From assembly GCF_900115565.1 (NCBI RefSeq), contig NZ_FOWW01000001.1, forward strand, positions 253,731-317,730: a DNA stretch of 64,000 nt, read 5' to 3'. Below are positions 34,781 to 50,320 of this stretch, in pieces. This DNA comes from Amycolatopsis arida. GTDB lineage: Bacteria; Actinomycetota; Actinomycetes; Mycobacteriales; Pseudonocardiaceae. Position 1 is the first letter of the stretch; the number at the start of each line of letters is the position of its first letter. Under the pieces are notes generated by a model. It was not told where the DNA came from. It worked only from the letters and a program-made list of their open reading frames with translations, and made no database searches. The position numbers were made by a program, and so were the translations under genes.

Positions 34781-35116
34781 GGGATCGAGTCTGCCCTACC
34801 GCGCGCCGATCCCGCCAAGAACGTCACCGAGGACACTGCCAGCCCTGTGGACGGTCGGCGGAAGCGGCCGGCACACCCGCACGAACGCCTGACGCGCCGA
34901 CGGGAACGGCCAACCCGCCGACCGGAGCGGCGAACACGCGGGGGTGTGGAGCGGGGCTCCGGCACGGTCAGGGGGTGGGACCGTGCCGGGCCCCGCGGGC
35001 GCCGTGGCATCGGAGCAGGTGCTCGGACGATGCCCGACTCGGCCAGCCGCACTCCGGAACCGGCCGTTACGGGTGAGCTACCCGGTTCCGTTGGCGATCA
35101 AACCCGAACCGGATGC
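34781..35116. other. Intergenic region upstream of the LacI gene
   Basis: No gene is supported. A run around 34903-34947 (CGACGGGAACGGCCAACC ... GGCGAACAC) resembles a run at 53166-53195 after the GNAT gene, suggesting a dispersed intergenic element. The rest is unremarkable GC-rich DNA. Confidence 0.4.
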
Positions 35117-35161
35117 CGAAGCGCTTCGACAAGGGGGAATGCGCTTTCTGAATGCGTTTTC
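35117..35161. promoter_or_regulatory. Three LacI-type operator palindromes
   Basis: CGAAGCGCTTCG (35117-35128) is perfect, GAATGCGCTTTC (35137-35148) and GAATGCGTTTTC (35150-35161) are near-perfect with a central CG, as LacI/GalR proteins require. A -10 box TACCCT at 35166-35171 follows, so the last operator overlaps the promoter. They probably mediate autoregulation of the LacI gene at 35225. Confidence 0.65.
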
Positions 35162-35224
35162 CAGCTACCCTGGAGCGACGCCGGACTCGGCCGGCGGGCA
35201 AGACGGAGCAAGGGAACGGGACGA

Positions 35225-36310
35225 ATGAACGAACGGCCACACGTGACCCTCGAGGACGTGGCGCGCGCCGCCGAGGTCTCGCTGGCCACGGCGTCCCGGG
35301 CGCTGAACGGCACCACCAGGGTGAAGGCGGACCTGCGCGACCGGGTGCTCGCCGCGGCCGCCGAGCTGGCCTACACCCCGAACGCGCACGCCCAGGCGCT
35401 GGCCGGCGCCTCGCACCGCACGGTCGGGGTGATCTGCCACGACGTCAGCGACCCCTACTTCGCCGCGATCGCCCGTGGGGTCATGCGGGTGGCCGGGGAG
35501 AACGACCTGCTGGTGATGCTCGCCAGCACCTTCCGTGATCCGCGGAAGGAGATCGCCTACGTCTCGATGCTGCGCGCGCAGCGGGCCTCGGCGATCCTGC
35601 TCGTCGGATCCGGCTTCGAGGACCGCGCCTGGGAGCGGGCGCTGGCCGCCGAGATCGAGCCCTACCGCCGCGGCGGCGGCCAGGTTGCGGTGGTGAGCCG
35701 GCACCGGGGCCTGCGGGTGGACACCGTGCAGCCGGCCAACCGGGACGGTGCGGCCGAGCTCGCCCGCACCCTGGTCGGCATGGGGCACCGCCGGTTCGCG
35801 GTGCTCGCCGGGCCCCGCTCGCTCACCACGGTGGTCGACCGGCTCGCCGGCTTCCGCGCCGGCCTGGCCGAGGCCGGCCTCGAACTGCCCGAGGACAACG
35901 TCGTCGAGGCGGCGTTCACCCGCGACGGCGGGCACGACGCCATGCGCCGGCTGCTCGCCGCGGGCACGGACGTGACCTGTGTGTTCGCCGTCACCGACGT
36001 GATGGCCATCGGCGCGCTCACCGCCGCGCGGGAGGCGGGCGTGGCGGTGCCGGGCGAGCTGTCCGTCGCCGGCTTCGACGACATCCCGGTGGTCCGTGAC
36101 CTCACGCCCCCGCTGACGACGGTGGCGCTGCCGCTGGAGGAGCTCGGCGCGCAGGTGATGGCGCTGGCCATGCGGGACGGCAGGAGCAGCCGCAGCAAGG
36201 TGGTCCGGCTGGCCGGCGAGGTCGTGGTGCGGGAAAGCACCGCACCCGTCCGAGGAAGGCGCGGATTCCACCACACACGGGTCCATGCGCCGGGTCCGCC
36301 GGTGGGGTGA
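35225..36310 (+). CDS. LacI/GalR-family transcriptional regulator
   Basis: A 361-residue repressor. The N-terminal HTH is VTLEDVARAAEVSLATASRALNG followed by the hinge, then a periplasmic-binding-like effector domain (TVGVICHDVSDPYFAAIARG, VSVAGFDDIPV). It would bind a sugar or polyol as effector. ATG 35225 has AGGGAACGGGA upstream. Three palindromes lie immediately upstream, indicating autoregulation. No sugar operon lies next to it, so its other targets are unknown. The C-terminal tail of about 25 residues (after RGRRGF) is not typical. Confidence 0.92.
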   Translation: MNERPHVTLEDVARAAEVSLATASRALNGTTRVKADLRDRVLAAAAELAYTPNAHAQALAGASHRTVGVICHDVSDPYFAAIARGVMRVAGENDLLVMLASTFRDPRKEIAYVSMLRAQRASAILLVGSGFEDRAWERALAAEIEPYRRGGGQVAVVSRHRGLRVDTVQPANRDGAAELARTLVGMGHRRFAVLAGPRSLTTVVDRLAGFRAGLAEAGLELPEDNVVEAAFTRDGGHDAMRRLLAAGTDVTCVFAVTDVMAIGALTAAREAGVAVPGELSVAGFDDIPVVRDLTPPLTTVALPLEELGAQVMALAMRDGRSSRSKVVRLAGEVVVRESTAPVRGRRGFHHTRVHAPGPPVG

Positions 36311-36370
36311 CGCCCGTGCTGGCCGACCGAGCAGTCTCGACAGCCGGGTGGCCGGCTCCGCGACACGTGA

Positions 36371-36376
36371 CAAGAT
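36371..36376 (+). promoter_or_regulatory. Leaderless TetR promoter, -10 box
   Basis: CAAGAT ends 7 nt before the ATG at 36384. There is no ribosome binding site, in agreement with a leaderless transcript. Confidence 0.4.
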
Positions 36377-36383
36377 GCTGGTC

Positions 36384-37019
36384 ATGAGCACCGACTCCGT
36401 GCCACGGTGGCGCCGCCTCGAGCCCGACGAGCGGCGGGAGCAGATCTTCGCCTGCGCGGCCGAGCTGTTCGGCGAGCGCCCGTACGCTGAGGTGTCCACA
36501 TCGGACATCGCCGTGCGGGCAGGGGTCGCCAGGGGCCTGATCAACCACTACTTCGGGACCAAACGGGAGCTGTACCTCGCGGTGGTCCGCAGGGCGATGA
36601 CGGTCCCCCACTTCGCGGTCGAGCTGCTGCCGGAGGGCCCGCTGGAGGTGCGCGCGCACGCGGCCGTCGAGTGGTTCCTCGACATGATCTCCAAGCAGGA
36701 GAAGATGTGGCTCGCGGCCATCGCGCCGGAGGGCATCGGCCGCGATCCCGAGGTGGAGCGCATCCTCGAGGACGCCGACCGCGAGTCGGCCGACCGGGTC
36801 CTGGAGGCGGTGGGGATCGAGCCGACGAACAGCCGGTGGGACGAGCTCAACGCGGTGATCCGGGCCTACGGCGGCCTGGTCAAGGCGGCCGGCCGGGAAT
36901 GGCTGGTGCGCGGCGCGCTCGACCGGCGGGAGGTGCACGTGCTGCTCACCCGCACCCTGATCACCCTGGTGAGCGAGGTGTTCCCCGCGGTGCAGGGCGA
37001 CCTCGAACCCCAGCCCTGA
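36384..37019 (+). CDS. TetR/AcrR-family transcriptional regulator
   Basis: A 211-residue repressor. The N-terminal HTH is REQIFACAAELFGERPYAEV with STSDIAVRAGVARGLINHYF, followed by a ligand-binding helical domain (DMISKQEKMWLAAIAPEGIG). It lies 218 bp upstream of an MMPL transporter in the same direction. Two palindromes with TTCG/CGAA cores lie in between (37112-37130 and 37204-37220) and are probably its operators. The predicted ligand is a lipid or drug. Confidence 0.9.
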   Translation: MSTDSVPRWRRLEPDERREQIFACAAELFGERPYAEVSTSDIAVRAGVARGLINHYFGTKRELYLAVVRRAMTVPHFAVELLPEGPLEVRAHAAVEWFLDMISKQEKMWLAAIAPEGIGRDPEVERILEDADRESADRVLEAVGIEPTNSRWDELNAVIRAYGGLVKAAGREWLVRGALDRREVHVLLTRTLITLVSEVFPAVQGDLEPQP

Positions 37020-37111
37020 CCAGACCGTGTTCGCGCCCCGGGTACGCGTGTCCGCGTTCCACGCACGCGGATCAGCATTTCGGCCACACCGGAATGGCGC
37101 CCCTCGCACGA

Positions 37112-37130
37112 ATTCGCGAGACACGCGAAT
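37112..37130. promoter_or_regulatory. TetR-type palindrome 1 upstream of mmpL
   Basis: ATTCGCGagacaCGCGAAT is a perfect 7-bp inverted repeat with a 5-bp centre. It lies about 50 bp before the -10 box (TAGGGT at 37181-37186) and shares the TTCG/CGAA core of the second palindrome. Confidence 0.55.
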
Positions 37131-37194
37131 GTGAAGATCGTTTCTCTGGGCACGAGCGGCCGGTCCGCCGACCCTTGCGCTAGGGTGCGCACAA

Positions 37195-37236
37195 ATGCAC
37201 CACCTGTTCGTCGCGAACAGTAACCCAAAGGGGTGA
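37195..37236 (+). CDS. Leader peptide upstream of mmpL
   Basis: A 13-codon frame, MHHLFVANSNPKG, starts 8 nt after a -10 box TAGGGT (37181-37186), so it would be translated from a leaderless message. Its TGA is one base before the ATG of the transporter gene. A perfect palindrome lies inside it (37204-37220). Translation of it would place ribosomes at the start of mmpL, so it may couple expression or act in attenuation. Confidence 0.45.
   Translation: MHHLFVANSNPKG
37204..37220. promoter_or_regulatory. TetR-type palindrome 2 within the mmpL leader
   Basis: CTGTTCGtcgCGAACAG is a perfect inverted repeat with a 3-base centre, downstream of the -10 box. A bound repressor here would block the polymerase, and as RNA it could form a hairpin. 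Confidence 0.55.
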
Positions 37237-37237
37237 C

Positions 37238-39397
37238 ATGCGTGCCTGGCGCTGGTTACTGCCCGCGCTGTTCGTGCTGCTCTGGCTGTTCCTCGGCGGC
37301 GCCGGGAGTCCCTATCTCGGCAAGCTGAGCGAGGTCCAGAGCAACGACCCCGGCTCGTTCCTGCCGGCCTCCGCCGAGTCCACCGCCGTCACCGAGCTGC
37401 AGGACCGCTTCGCCGAGCAGCGGCTGTTGCCGGCGGTCGTCGTGTTCGAGCGGACCAGCGGGCTCACCGCGGCCGACTCCGCGGCGATCACCGAGAAGGC
37501 GGCGCTGCTCGCCGGCGGCCCCGAGGTGGTGGGCCAGGTCCCGCCCCCGCTGCCCTCCGCCGACGGGCAGGCCGCCCAGCTGATCGTGCCGGTGTCCGGA
37601 GAGGACCCGTTCGCGGCCAGCGAGGCCGTCCGCGCCATGCGCGAGCAGGTGGAGCGGGGCCTGCCGGAGGGACTGACCGCGCACGTCACCGGCCCCGGCG
37701 GCTACACCGCGGACTTCGCCGAGGTGTTCGGCCACATCGACGGCATGCTGCTGCTGGTCACCGCGTGCGCGGTGGCGCTGATCCTGGTGCTCGTCTACCG
37801 CAGCCCGCTGCTGCCGGTGATCGTGCTGCTCTCCGCCGGCCTGGCGCTGACCACGTCCTCCGCGGTGGTCTACTGGCTGGCCGCCGGCGACGTGCTCGTC
37901 CTCAACGGCCAGACCCAGGGCATCCTGCTGATCCTGGTGTTCGGCGCGGCGACCGACTACGCCCTGCTGCTGGTGGCCCGCTACCGCGAGGAGCTGCTGC
38001 GCCGGCCGCGCACCGCCGACGCCATGCGCACGGCGTGGCGGACGTCGTTCGAGCCGATCCTCGCCTCGGGCGGCACGGTGATCCTCGGGATGCTGTGCAT
38101 GCTGGTCAGCGAGCTCACCTCGAACCGGAGCCTCGGCCCGGTGGTCTCCATCGGCATCGCCGCCGCCCTGTTGGCGTCGTTGACGTTCCTGCCCAGCGCG
38201 CTGCTGCTGGTGGGCCGCGCCGCGTTCTGGCCGCGGACCCCGGTGCCGCGCAGGCACCGCAAGGTCACCCACGGCATGTTCGACGCGATCGCCCGGCTGG
38301 TCCGCCGCCGGCCCCGCTGGACGTGGGCGGTCACCACGCTGGTGCTGCTGGTCGGCGTGGTGTTCGTGCCGTCGCTGCGGGCCACCGGCACCTCGCAGCA
38401 GGACCTGTTCCTCGCCGAGGCGGAGGCGGTGACGGGGCAGGACGTGCTCAGCGCCCACTTTCCCGGCGGCACCGGCAGCCCGGTGGTGATCATGACCGAG
38501 CGGGCGGCGGCGGAGCAGGTGCTGGGTGTCACCGCCGCGACCGGCGGCGTGGTCGAGGCCCGTCCCACCCCGGCCGACCCGACCAACCCCGAGGCAGGGC
38601 CCAAGGTGGTCGACGGGATGGTGGAGATCTCGGCGACGCTGCGCCACCCGGCCGACTCGGAGGCCGCCATGGACGTCGTCCGCACGCTGCGCGAGACGCT
38701 GGACGAGGTGCCGGGAGCGGACGCGAAGGTCGGCGGGCAGACCGCCCAGCAGGTGGACATGCTCGCCGCCGCCACCCGCGACCGGAACCTGATCATCCCG
38801 ATCGTCCTGGTGGTGATCTTCGCGGTGCTCGCGCTCCTGCTGCGGGCGTTGCTGGCGCCGCTGCTGCTGATCGCCACCGTGGTGCTGTCGTTCGCCGCCA
38901 CCCTCGGCGTCGGCGCGCTGGTGTTCAACGAGGTGCTGCACTTCCCCGGCGCCGACCCGGCCATCCCGCTCTACGCGTTCGTGTTCCTGGTCGCCCTGGG
39001 CATCGACTACAACATCTTCCTGATGACCAGGGCCCGCGAGGAGACCGCCGCGCTGGGCACCGAGGCGGGCACGCTCAGCGCGCTGCGGGTGACCGGCGGC
39101 GTGATCACCTCGGCGGGCATCGTGCTCGCCGCGACGTTCGCCGCGCTGGCGGTGATCCCCGTGCTGTTCCTCGCCCAGATCGCGTTCCTGGTGGCCTTCG
39201 GCGTCCTGCTGGACACGTTCGTCGTGCGCTCGCTGCTGGTGCCCGCGCTGGCCGTCGACATCGGCAGGCGCATCTGGTGGCCGAGCCGGCTGACCGGGGT
39301 CACCGGGCCGCGGGGCGGGGCAGCAGCAGGGCCGCCACCGCCCCCACCGCGGTCACCGCCGCCGCCACCAGCAGCGCGGCACCCATCGCGTCGGTGA
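37238..39397 (+). CDS. MMPL-family lipid/drug transporter
   Basis: A 719-residue RND-superfamily membrane protein. One N-terminal helix, a porter domain, then the first helix group (LLLVTACAVALILVLVYRSPL, VFGAATDYALLLVARYREEL), a second porter domain and the second group (VFLVALGIDYNIFLMTRAREE with the conserved Asp-Tyr used in proton relay). It resembles mycobacterial MmpL proteins that export lipids by proton motive force. AAAGGGGTGAC precedes the ATG. The C terminus overlaps the convergent MFS gene by 98 bp and ends in an unusual Pro-rich stretch (GPPPPPPRSPPPPP). Confidence 0.85.
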   Translation: MRAWRWLLPALFVLLWLFLGGAGSPYLGKLSEVQSNDPGSFLPASAESTAVTELQDRFAEQRLLPAVVVFERTSGLTAADSAAITEKAALLAGGPEVVGQVPPPLPSADGQAAQLIVPVSGEDPFAASEAVRAMREQVERGLPEGLTAHVTGPGGYTADFAEVFGHIDGMLLLVTACAVALILVLVYRSPLLPVIVLLSAGLALTTSSAVVYWLAAGDVLVLNGQTQGILLILVFGAATDYALLLVARYREELLRRPRTADAMRTAWRTSFEPILASGGTVILGMLCMLVSELTSNRSLGPVVSIGIAAALLASLTFLPSALLLVGRAAFWPRTPVPRRHRKVTHGMFDAIARLVRRRPRWTWAVTTLVLLVGVVFVPSLRATGTSQQDLFLAEAEAVTGQDVLSAHFPGGTGSPVVIMTERAAAEQVLGVTAATGGVVEARPTPADPTNPEAGPKVVDGMVEISATLRHPADSEAAMDVVRTLRETLDEVPGADAKVGGQTAQQVDMLAAATRDRNLIIPIVLVVIFAVLALLLRALLAPLLLIATVVLSFAATLGVGALVFNEVLHFPGADPAIPLYAFVFLVALGIDYNIFLMTRAREETAALGTEAGTLSALRVTGGVITSAGIVLAATFAALAVIPVLFLAQIAFLVAFGVLLDTFVVRSLLVPALAVDIGRRIWWPSRLTGVTGPRGGAAAGPPPPPPRSPPPPPAARHPSRR

Positions 39398-40712
39398 AGC
39401 CCCACTGGCTCACCGCGCGGACCGCGCCGGCGACCGCCGACTCCCCCAGCCCGTCGAAGCCCGCGGGCACGGTGCCCTGGGCGACCGCGTCCTGGTCGGC
39501 CAGCACCGCCGTCCCGATCGGGCCCGGCAGGCCGGCCTGCGCGACGCGGGTCGGCAGGGTCTGTCCGACCTGCCAGGCCATCACCGCGCCGACCGTGGCG
39601 ATGCCGAGCACCCCGCCGAGCTGGCTGGCGATCTGCTGCACCGCCGACGCGGTGCCGGTGTCGCCCTCGGGGGTGGCGCCGAGGATGGCCTCGGTCGCGG
39701 CGATCGCGCACATCCCGGTGCCGAACCCGACCAGCGCGCCGGGAAGGAGCAGGTCGCCGAACGTCGAGCGCGGGTCGAGCCCGGCCAGCGTGGCCAGCCC
39801 GCCGGCCACGAGCAGCAGGCCCGCCGCGACCGGCCAGCGCGGCCCGAACCGCTGCGCCAGCAGCCCGCCCAGCGGGGCCGAGAGCACCACGACGCAGGTG
39901 GGAGTCAGCATCCACGCCCCGGCCTGCACCGGGGCCAGCCCGCGCACGTTCTGCAGGTAGAGGGTGAGCAGGAAGAGCAGCCCGAACACGCCGAACGAGC
40001 TCACCCCGACCAGCGCCGAGCCGAGGTGCACCGCGCGCCGGCCGACCAGTGCCCGCACCGCGCCGGGCACCGGCCGGCGCTCCCCGCGGGACTCCACGGC
40101 GGCGTAGCAGGTCAGCGCGACCACGGCGGCCGCGACCGGCAGGTTGAGCAGGAAGACCGCGGGCCAGCCCCAGCCCTGCACGACGACGCCGGCGATCACC
40201 GGACCCAGGCCGATGGCCAGTGCGTTCGCCCCACCCCAGATGCCCAGCGGCAGGCCGAGCCGGTCGGTGGGGAAGGCGTTGCGGAGCAGGGCCAGCGCGG
40301 CGGGCTGCAGCAGGGCACCGGCGAAGCCCTGCAGCACCCGGAACAGCACCAGCGCCCACACGCCGCCGGAGAGCGCGATGCCCAGCGAGGCGAGACCGAA
40401 CCCGACGACACCGGCGACGAAGGTCGCGCGCCGGCCGATCCGGTCGGCGAGCCGGCCGGCGGGCAGCAGGCCGACCGCCAGCGCCACGAGGTAGGCGTTG
40501 GCGATGAGCTCCAATTCACCCAGCGTGGCCCCCACGGAGGCGGAAATGTAGGGCGCCGCGATCGTGGTCGCGGTGCCGTCCAACCCCACCATCGCGCCGC
40601 CCAGCACCGCCGCCACCAGGGTGAGCCAGGGTCGGCCACGATAGCGGACCGGCTCCGCGACCGGGTTTTCGGGGCGGGTCGCAAGATCGTGTCCGGTTTC
40701 CACGTGCACCAC
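39300..40712 (-). CDS. MFS drug exporter, DHA2 family
   Basis: A 470-residue transporter with 14 predicted membrane helices. The first loop has GRLADRIGRRATFVAG (motif A) and the fifth helix region has GLGPVIAGVVVQGWGW (antiporter motif C). Such proteins export drugs or antibiotics with proton antiport. GTG 40712 was chosen because GGAG lies seven bases upstream; an ATG at 40742 adds 10 residues. The C-terminal codons overlap mmpL on the other strand. Confidence 0.85.
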   Translation of the reverse strand: MVHVETGHDLATRPENPVAEPVRYRGRPWLTLVAAVLGGAMVGLDGTATTIAAPYISASVGATLGELELIANAYLVALAVGLLPAGRLADRIGRRATFVAGVVGFGLASLGIALSGGVWALVLFRVLQGFAGALLQPAALALLRNAFPTDRLGLPLGIWGGANALAIGLGPVIAGVVVQGWGWPAVFLLNLPVAAAVVALTCYAAVESRGERRPVPGAVRALVGRRAVHLGSALVGVSSFGVFGLLFLLTLYLQNVRGLAPVQAGAWMLTPTCVVVLSAPLGGLLAQRFGPRWPVAAGLLLVAGGLATLAGLDPRSTFGDLLLPGALVGFGTGMCAIAATEAILGATPEGDTGTASAVQQIASQLGGVLGIATVGAVMAWQVGQTLPTRVAQAGLPGPIGTAVLADQDAVAQGTVPAGFDGLGESAVAGAVRAVSQWGFTDAMGAALLVAAAVTAVGAVAALLLPRPAAR

Positions 40713-41117
40713 TTCTCCGCCTTTCGTCGCGGCGCCTAGCATGAACCGTCACCCAGCGCATCCGCCAACCGCCCCGTTCACCTGCCGGGAAGCGCTCACC
40801 AGCATGACAGATGACTGCGCAGAGTTAGTGATCTGACCACGAGTGGACGCACCCGATAGTGGAACAGACCACCCCCCGCCTTGCGCACCAGTCACAGGAT
40901 CGTTACGGTTGGGTCCGCTTATCAGCCAATAGCGTGATTCGAATACCCCGACATACCGTGAGGGTGTGCCCGTTGCCGGATCAACAGAATTGCGGACTTC
41001 GGTAGAAGTACTGATTGCCGGAGGATGAACGGATCCAGTCCGGACACACCATGACGGCTGAGCACGGCGATAGGCGACTCCCCGCTTCCACAACTATCTC
41101 CCCGCAGGTGATTGCAC
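40713..41117. other. Divergent intergenic region upstream of the FAAL gene
   Basis: A 405-bp gap between the MFS exporter and the FAAL gene, with no gene supported. It is less GC-rich than its surroundings and should hold both promoters. Two short frames (41025, 41051) with an ATGA overlap run up to the FAAL start, but lack support as genes. Confidence 0.4.
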
Positions 41118-42931
41118 ATGTCGTTGGCTGACCGCCGGCATTTCTCGGAACCGGACGGCGTCGTCCCCACGCTGCGGCCACTGACCGCGTACCTGGCCGA
41201 GCGGGCCGGCTCCACCCGGCCCGCGTTCACCCACCTCGACCACGCGTCCGACCGGGACGGCTTCCGGCACACGGTGACCTGGGCCGAGCTGGCCCGGCGG
41301 GTGCGCGCGGTGGCCGCCGAGATCACCAGGACCACCACTCCCGGACAGCGGGTGGCCGTGCTCGCCCCGCAGGACCTGGGCTACGTGACGGCGTTCCTCG
41401 GCGCCCTGCACGCCGGCACCATCGCCGTCCCGCTGTTCGCGCCGGAGGTCAGCCAGCACGGCGGTCGGCTGGTCAACGCGCTGGCCGACTGCGCGCCCGA
41501 GGTGTGGCTCACCACGGAGCCGGCGTTCGACTCGGTGCGGGCCCTCGCCGAGCAGCAGCCGGTGCCGATGCCGAAGTCGATCCTCGCCGTGGACCGGGTG
41601 GACCTCGCCGCGGGTGAGGGGTTCAGCGCCCCCGAGGTCGACCTCGACGCGCCCGCCTACCTGCAGTACACCTCGGGCTCCACCCGCGACCCCGCCGGCG
41701 CGGTCATCACCCACCGCGCGGTGGTCACCAACACCTGGCAGGGCGGGTCCGCCTACGGCGTCGACGACACCTGGACCTGCGCCGGCTGGATCCCGTTCTT
41801 CCACGACATGGGGCTGGTGCAGTTGCTGTGCCTGCCGGTGTTCTCCGGCGCGCACTCGGTGTTCATGACCCCGTTCGACTTCATCATGCGGCCGGTGCGC
41901 TGGCTGCGGCAGATGTCGGAACACCCGAACGTCTTCACCGCCGCGCCGAACTTCGCCTTCGACTACACCGCCCGGAAGGTCAAGGAGGCCGACCGCGCCG
42001 GGCTGGACCTGGCCAACGCGAACGTGGTGATCAACGGCAGCGAGCCGGTGCGGCCGGACACCATCGCCCGGTTCCTGGCCGAGTTCGGCCCGTACGGCTT
42101 CCGCGCCGAGGCACACCGGCCGTCGTACGGCCTTGCCGAGGCGACGGTGTTCGTGACCAACACCCGCGACGAGGGGCCCACCATCACGGGCTTCGACCGC
42201 GCGGCGCTCGGCGCCGACCGCGGTGTGACGGTGCCCGCCGGCAGCCCCGGCGCGGTGGACCTGGTGGCCGCCGGCCGGCCGCACGGTCAGCTCGTGCGGA
42301 TCGTGCACCCGCGCCACCGGACCCTGTGCGCCGAGGACGAGGTGGGCGAGATCTGGGTGCACGGGCCCAACGTGGCCGACGGCTACTGGCAGCAACCCGA
42401 GCGCAGCGCCGAGACGTTCGGCGCGACCATTGAGGACCCGGACGCGGACACCCCCGCGACCGGGTGGCTGCGCACCGGCGACCTGGGCCTGTGCCACGAT
42501 GGCCTGCTCTACGTCACCGGCCGGATGAAGGACCTGATCATCATCGACGGGAAGAACCACTACCCGCAGGACATCGAGGCCACCGTGCAGGACGCGCACC
42601 CCGCCATCCGCCGCGACCACGTGGCCGCGTTCGCGGTGTCCTCCCCCGGGCAGGGTGAGGGCGCGGCCGTGGTGGCGGAGTACCGCCGGCAGGCCGACCC
42701 CACCCAGGTCGACGAGGAGGAGATCGTCCGCGCGGTGCGCCGTGCGGTGTCCGCGGAGCACGACGTGCGGTTGCGCGGCGTCATCCTGGTCCGGCCGGGC
42801 GGGGTGCCGCGCACGTCCAGCGGCAAGATCGCGCGCGCCGCGACCAGGCGGCGCTACTGGGATGACCAACAGCGCGTCGATCAACAGCGCGACGACCAGC
42901 GGCGCGACGACCGAGGGCGGCGGGAGCGGTA

Positions 42932-42932
<1 letters not shown>
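41118..42932 (+). CDS. Fatty acyl-AMP ligase (FadD32-like)
   Basis: A 604-residue acyl adenylate-forming enzyme. It has YLQYTSGSTRDPAGA (AMP-binding P-loop), IPFFHDMGL, RPSYGLAEATVFV and GWLRTGDLG, and the late motif GKNHYPQDIEATV. An FAAL activates a fatty acid as acyl-AMP and passes it to a carrier protein without CoA. The stop codon overlaps the GTG start of the PKS by one base (TAGTG), matching the FadD32-Pks13 pair of mycobacteria. The C-terminal Arg/Gln/Asp repeat tail (QQRVDQQRDDQRRDDRGRRE) is unusual. Confidence 0.88.
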
Positions 42933-49452
<6,520 letters not shown>

Positions 49453-49456
<4 letters not shown>

Positions 49457-50313
49457 TGGGCGGGCTGCGGGTGCTGGCCTCGGCCGGCACGGGGGCGAAC
49501 GTCCGCGAGCTGCGGTTGTTCTCCCCCGCGCTCGGCCGGGAGGCCGAGGTGGTGCTGCTCGTGCCGGACGGCCCGCCGCCGCACCCGGTGCTGTACCTGC
49601 TGCACGGCTCGTCCGACGACCACCGGTCCTGGCTGGCGCACACCGACGTCGCCGCCCGCGCCGCCGGATCGGGGGTGCTGGTGGTGCTGCCCGAGGCCGG
49701 GCGGCTCGGCTTCTACACCGACTGGCGGGTGCCGGACCGGCGGGGCACGGTGCCCCGGTGGGAGACTTTCCACCTGGTCGAGCTGCGGGAGCTGGTGGAG
49801 CGCGAGTTCGGCGCCGGCGGAGCGCGGATGGTCGCCGGGTTGTCGATGGGTGGCTACGGCGCGTTGCGCTACGCGATGCGGCATCCGGGGATGTTCCGAG
49901 CGGCCGCGTCGCTCAGCGGGCTGATGCACCTCACCCGGCCGGGGATGGCGGCACTGCTGGGCGCGCTGTCCCTGCGCGAGGGGATGCGCCCCGGCCGGGT
50001 GTGGGGGCCGCGGCGGACCTGCCGGGACGAGTGGGCCGCCAACGACCCGTACCTGTGCGCGGAGTCCCTGCGCGGCACCAGGGTCTACCTCGCCGCGGGC
50101 GACGGCCGGCGGGTGCCCGGTGAGGAGCGCGTGCCAGGGATGGGGCTGGTGGAGCGCTACTCCCGGGCGATGAGCGAGGATCTCGCGACGCGGCTGCGCG
50201 AGCTCGGTGGAGACGTCACGACCCGGTTCGGGCCCGGCACCCACTTCTGGACCACGTGGCGGCGGATGGTCACCGAGCTCTGGCCGTACGCCCTCGACGT
50301 GCTCAGGGAGTGA
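49453..50313 (+). CDS. Antigen-85-like alpha/beta esterase
   Basis: A 286-residue esterase of the Ag85/esterase D-like family. The nucleophile elbow is AGLSMGGYGALR (Ser about 136), and the end carries the catalytic His in FGPGTHFWTTW. It overlaps the PKS stop (GTGA), so is translated with it. Unlike Ag85 mycolyltransferases, no signal peptide is present, so it should work in the cytoplasm. It may transfer or hydrolyse the acyl product of the PKS. The final gene of the FAAL-PKS operon; it converges with an MFS gene 7 bp away. Confidence 0.8.
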
Positions 50314-50320
50314 GCACGGC

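Noticed and set aside
40861-41000. tRNA or small RNA in the less GC-rich gap before FAAL
   Set aside because: No cloverleaf or CCA-type end could be drawn; only promoter-like AT-rich DNA.
41025-41128. Two small ATGA-coupled frames before the FAAL gene
   Set aside because: GGAGG abuts the first ATG too closely, the products (9 and 25 codons) have no family match, and overlap with the FAAL start is likely chance.
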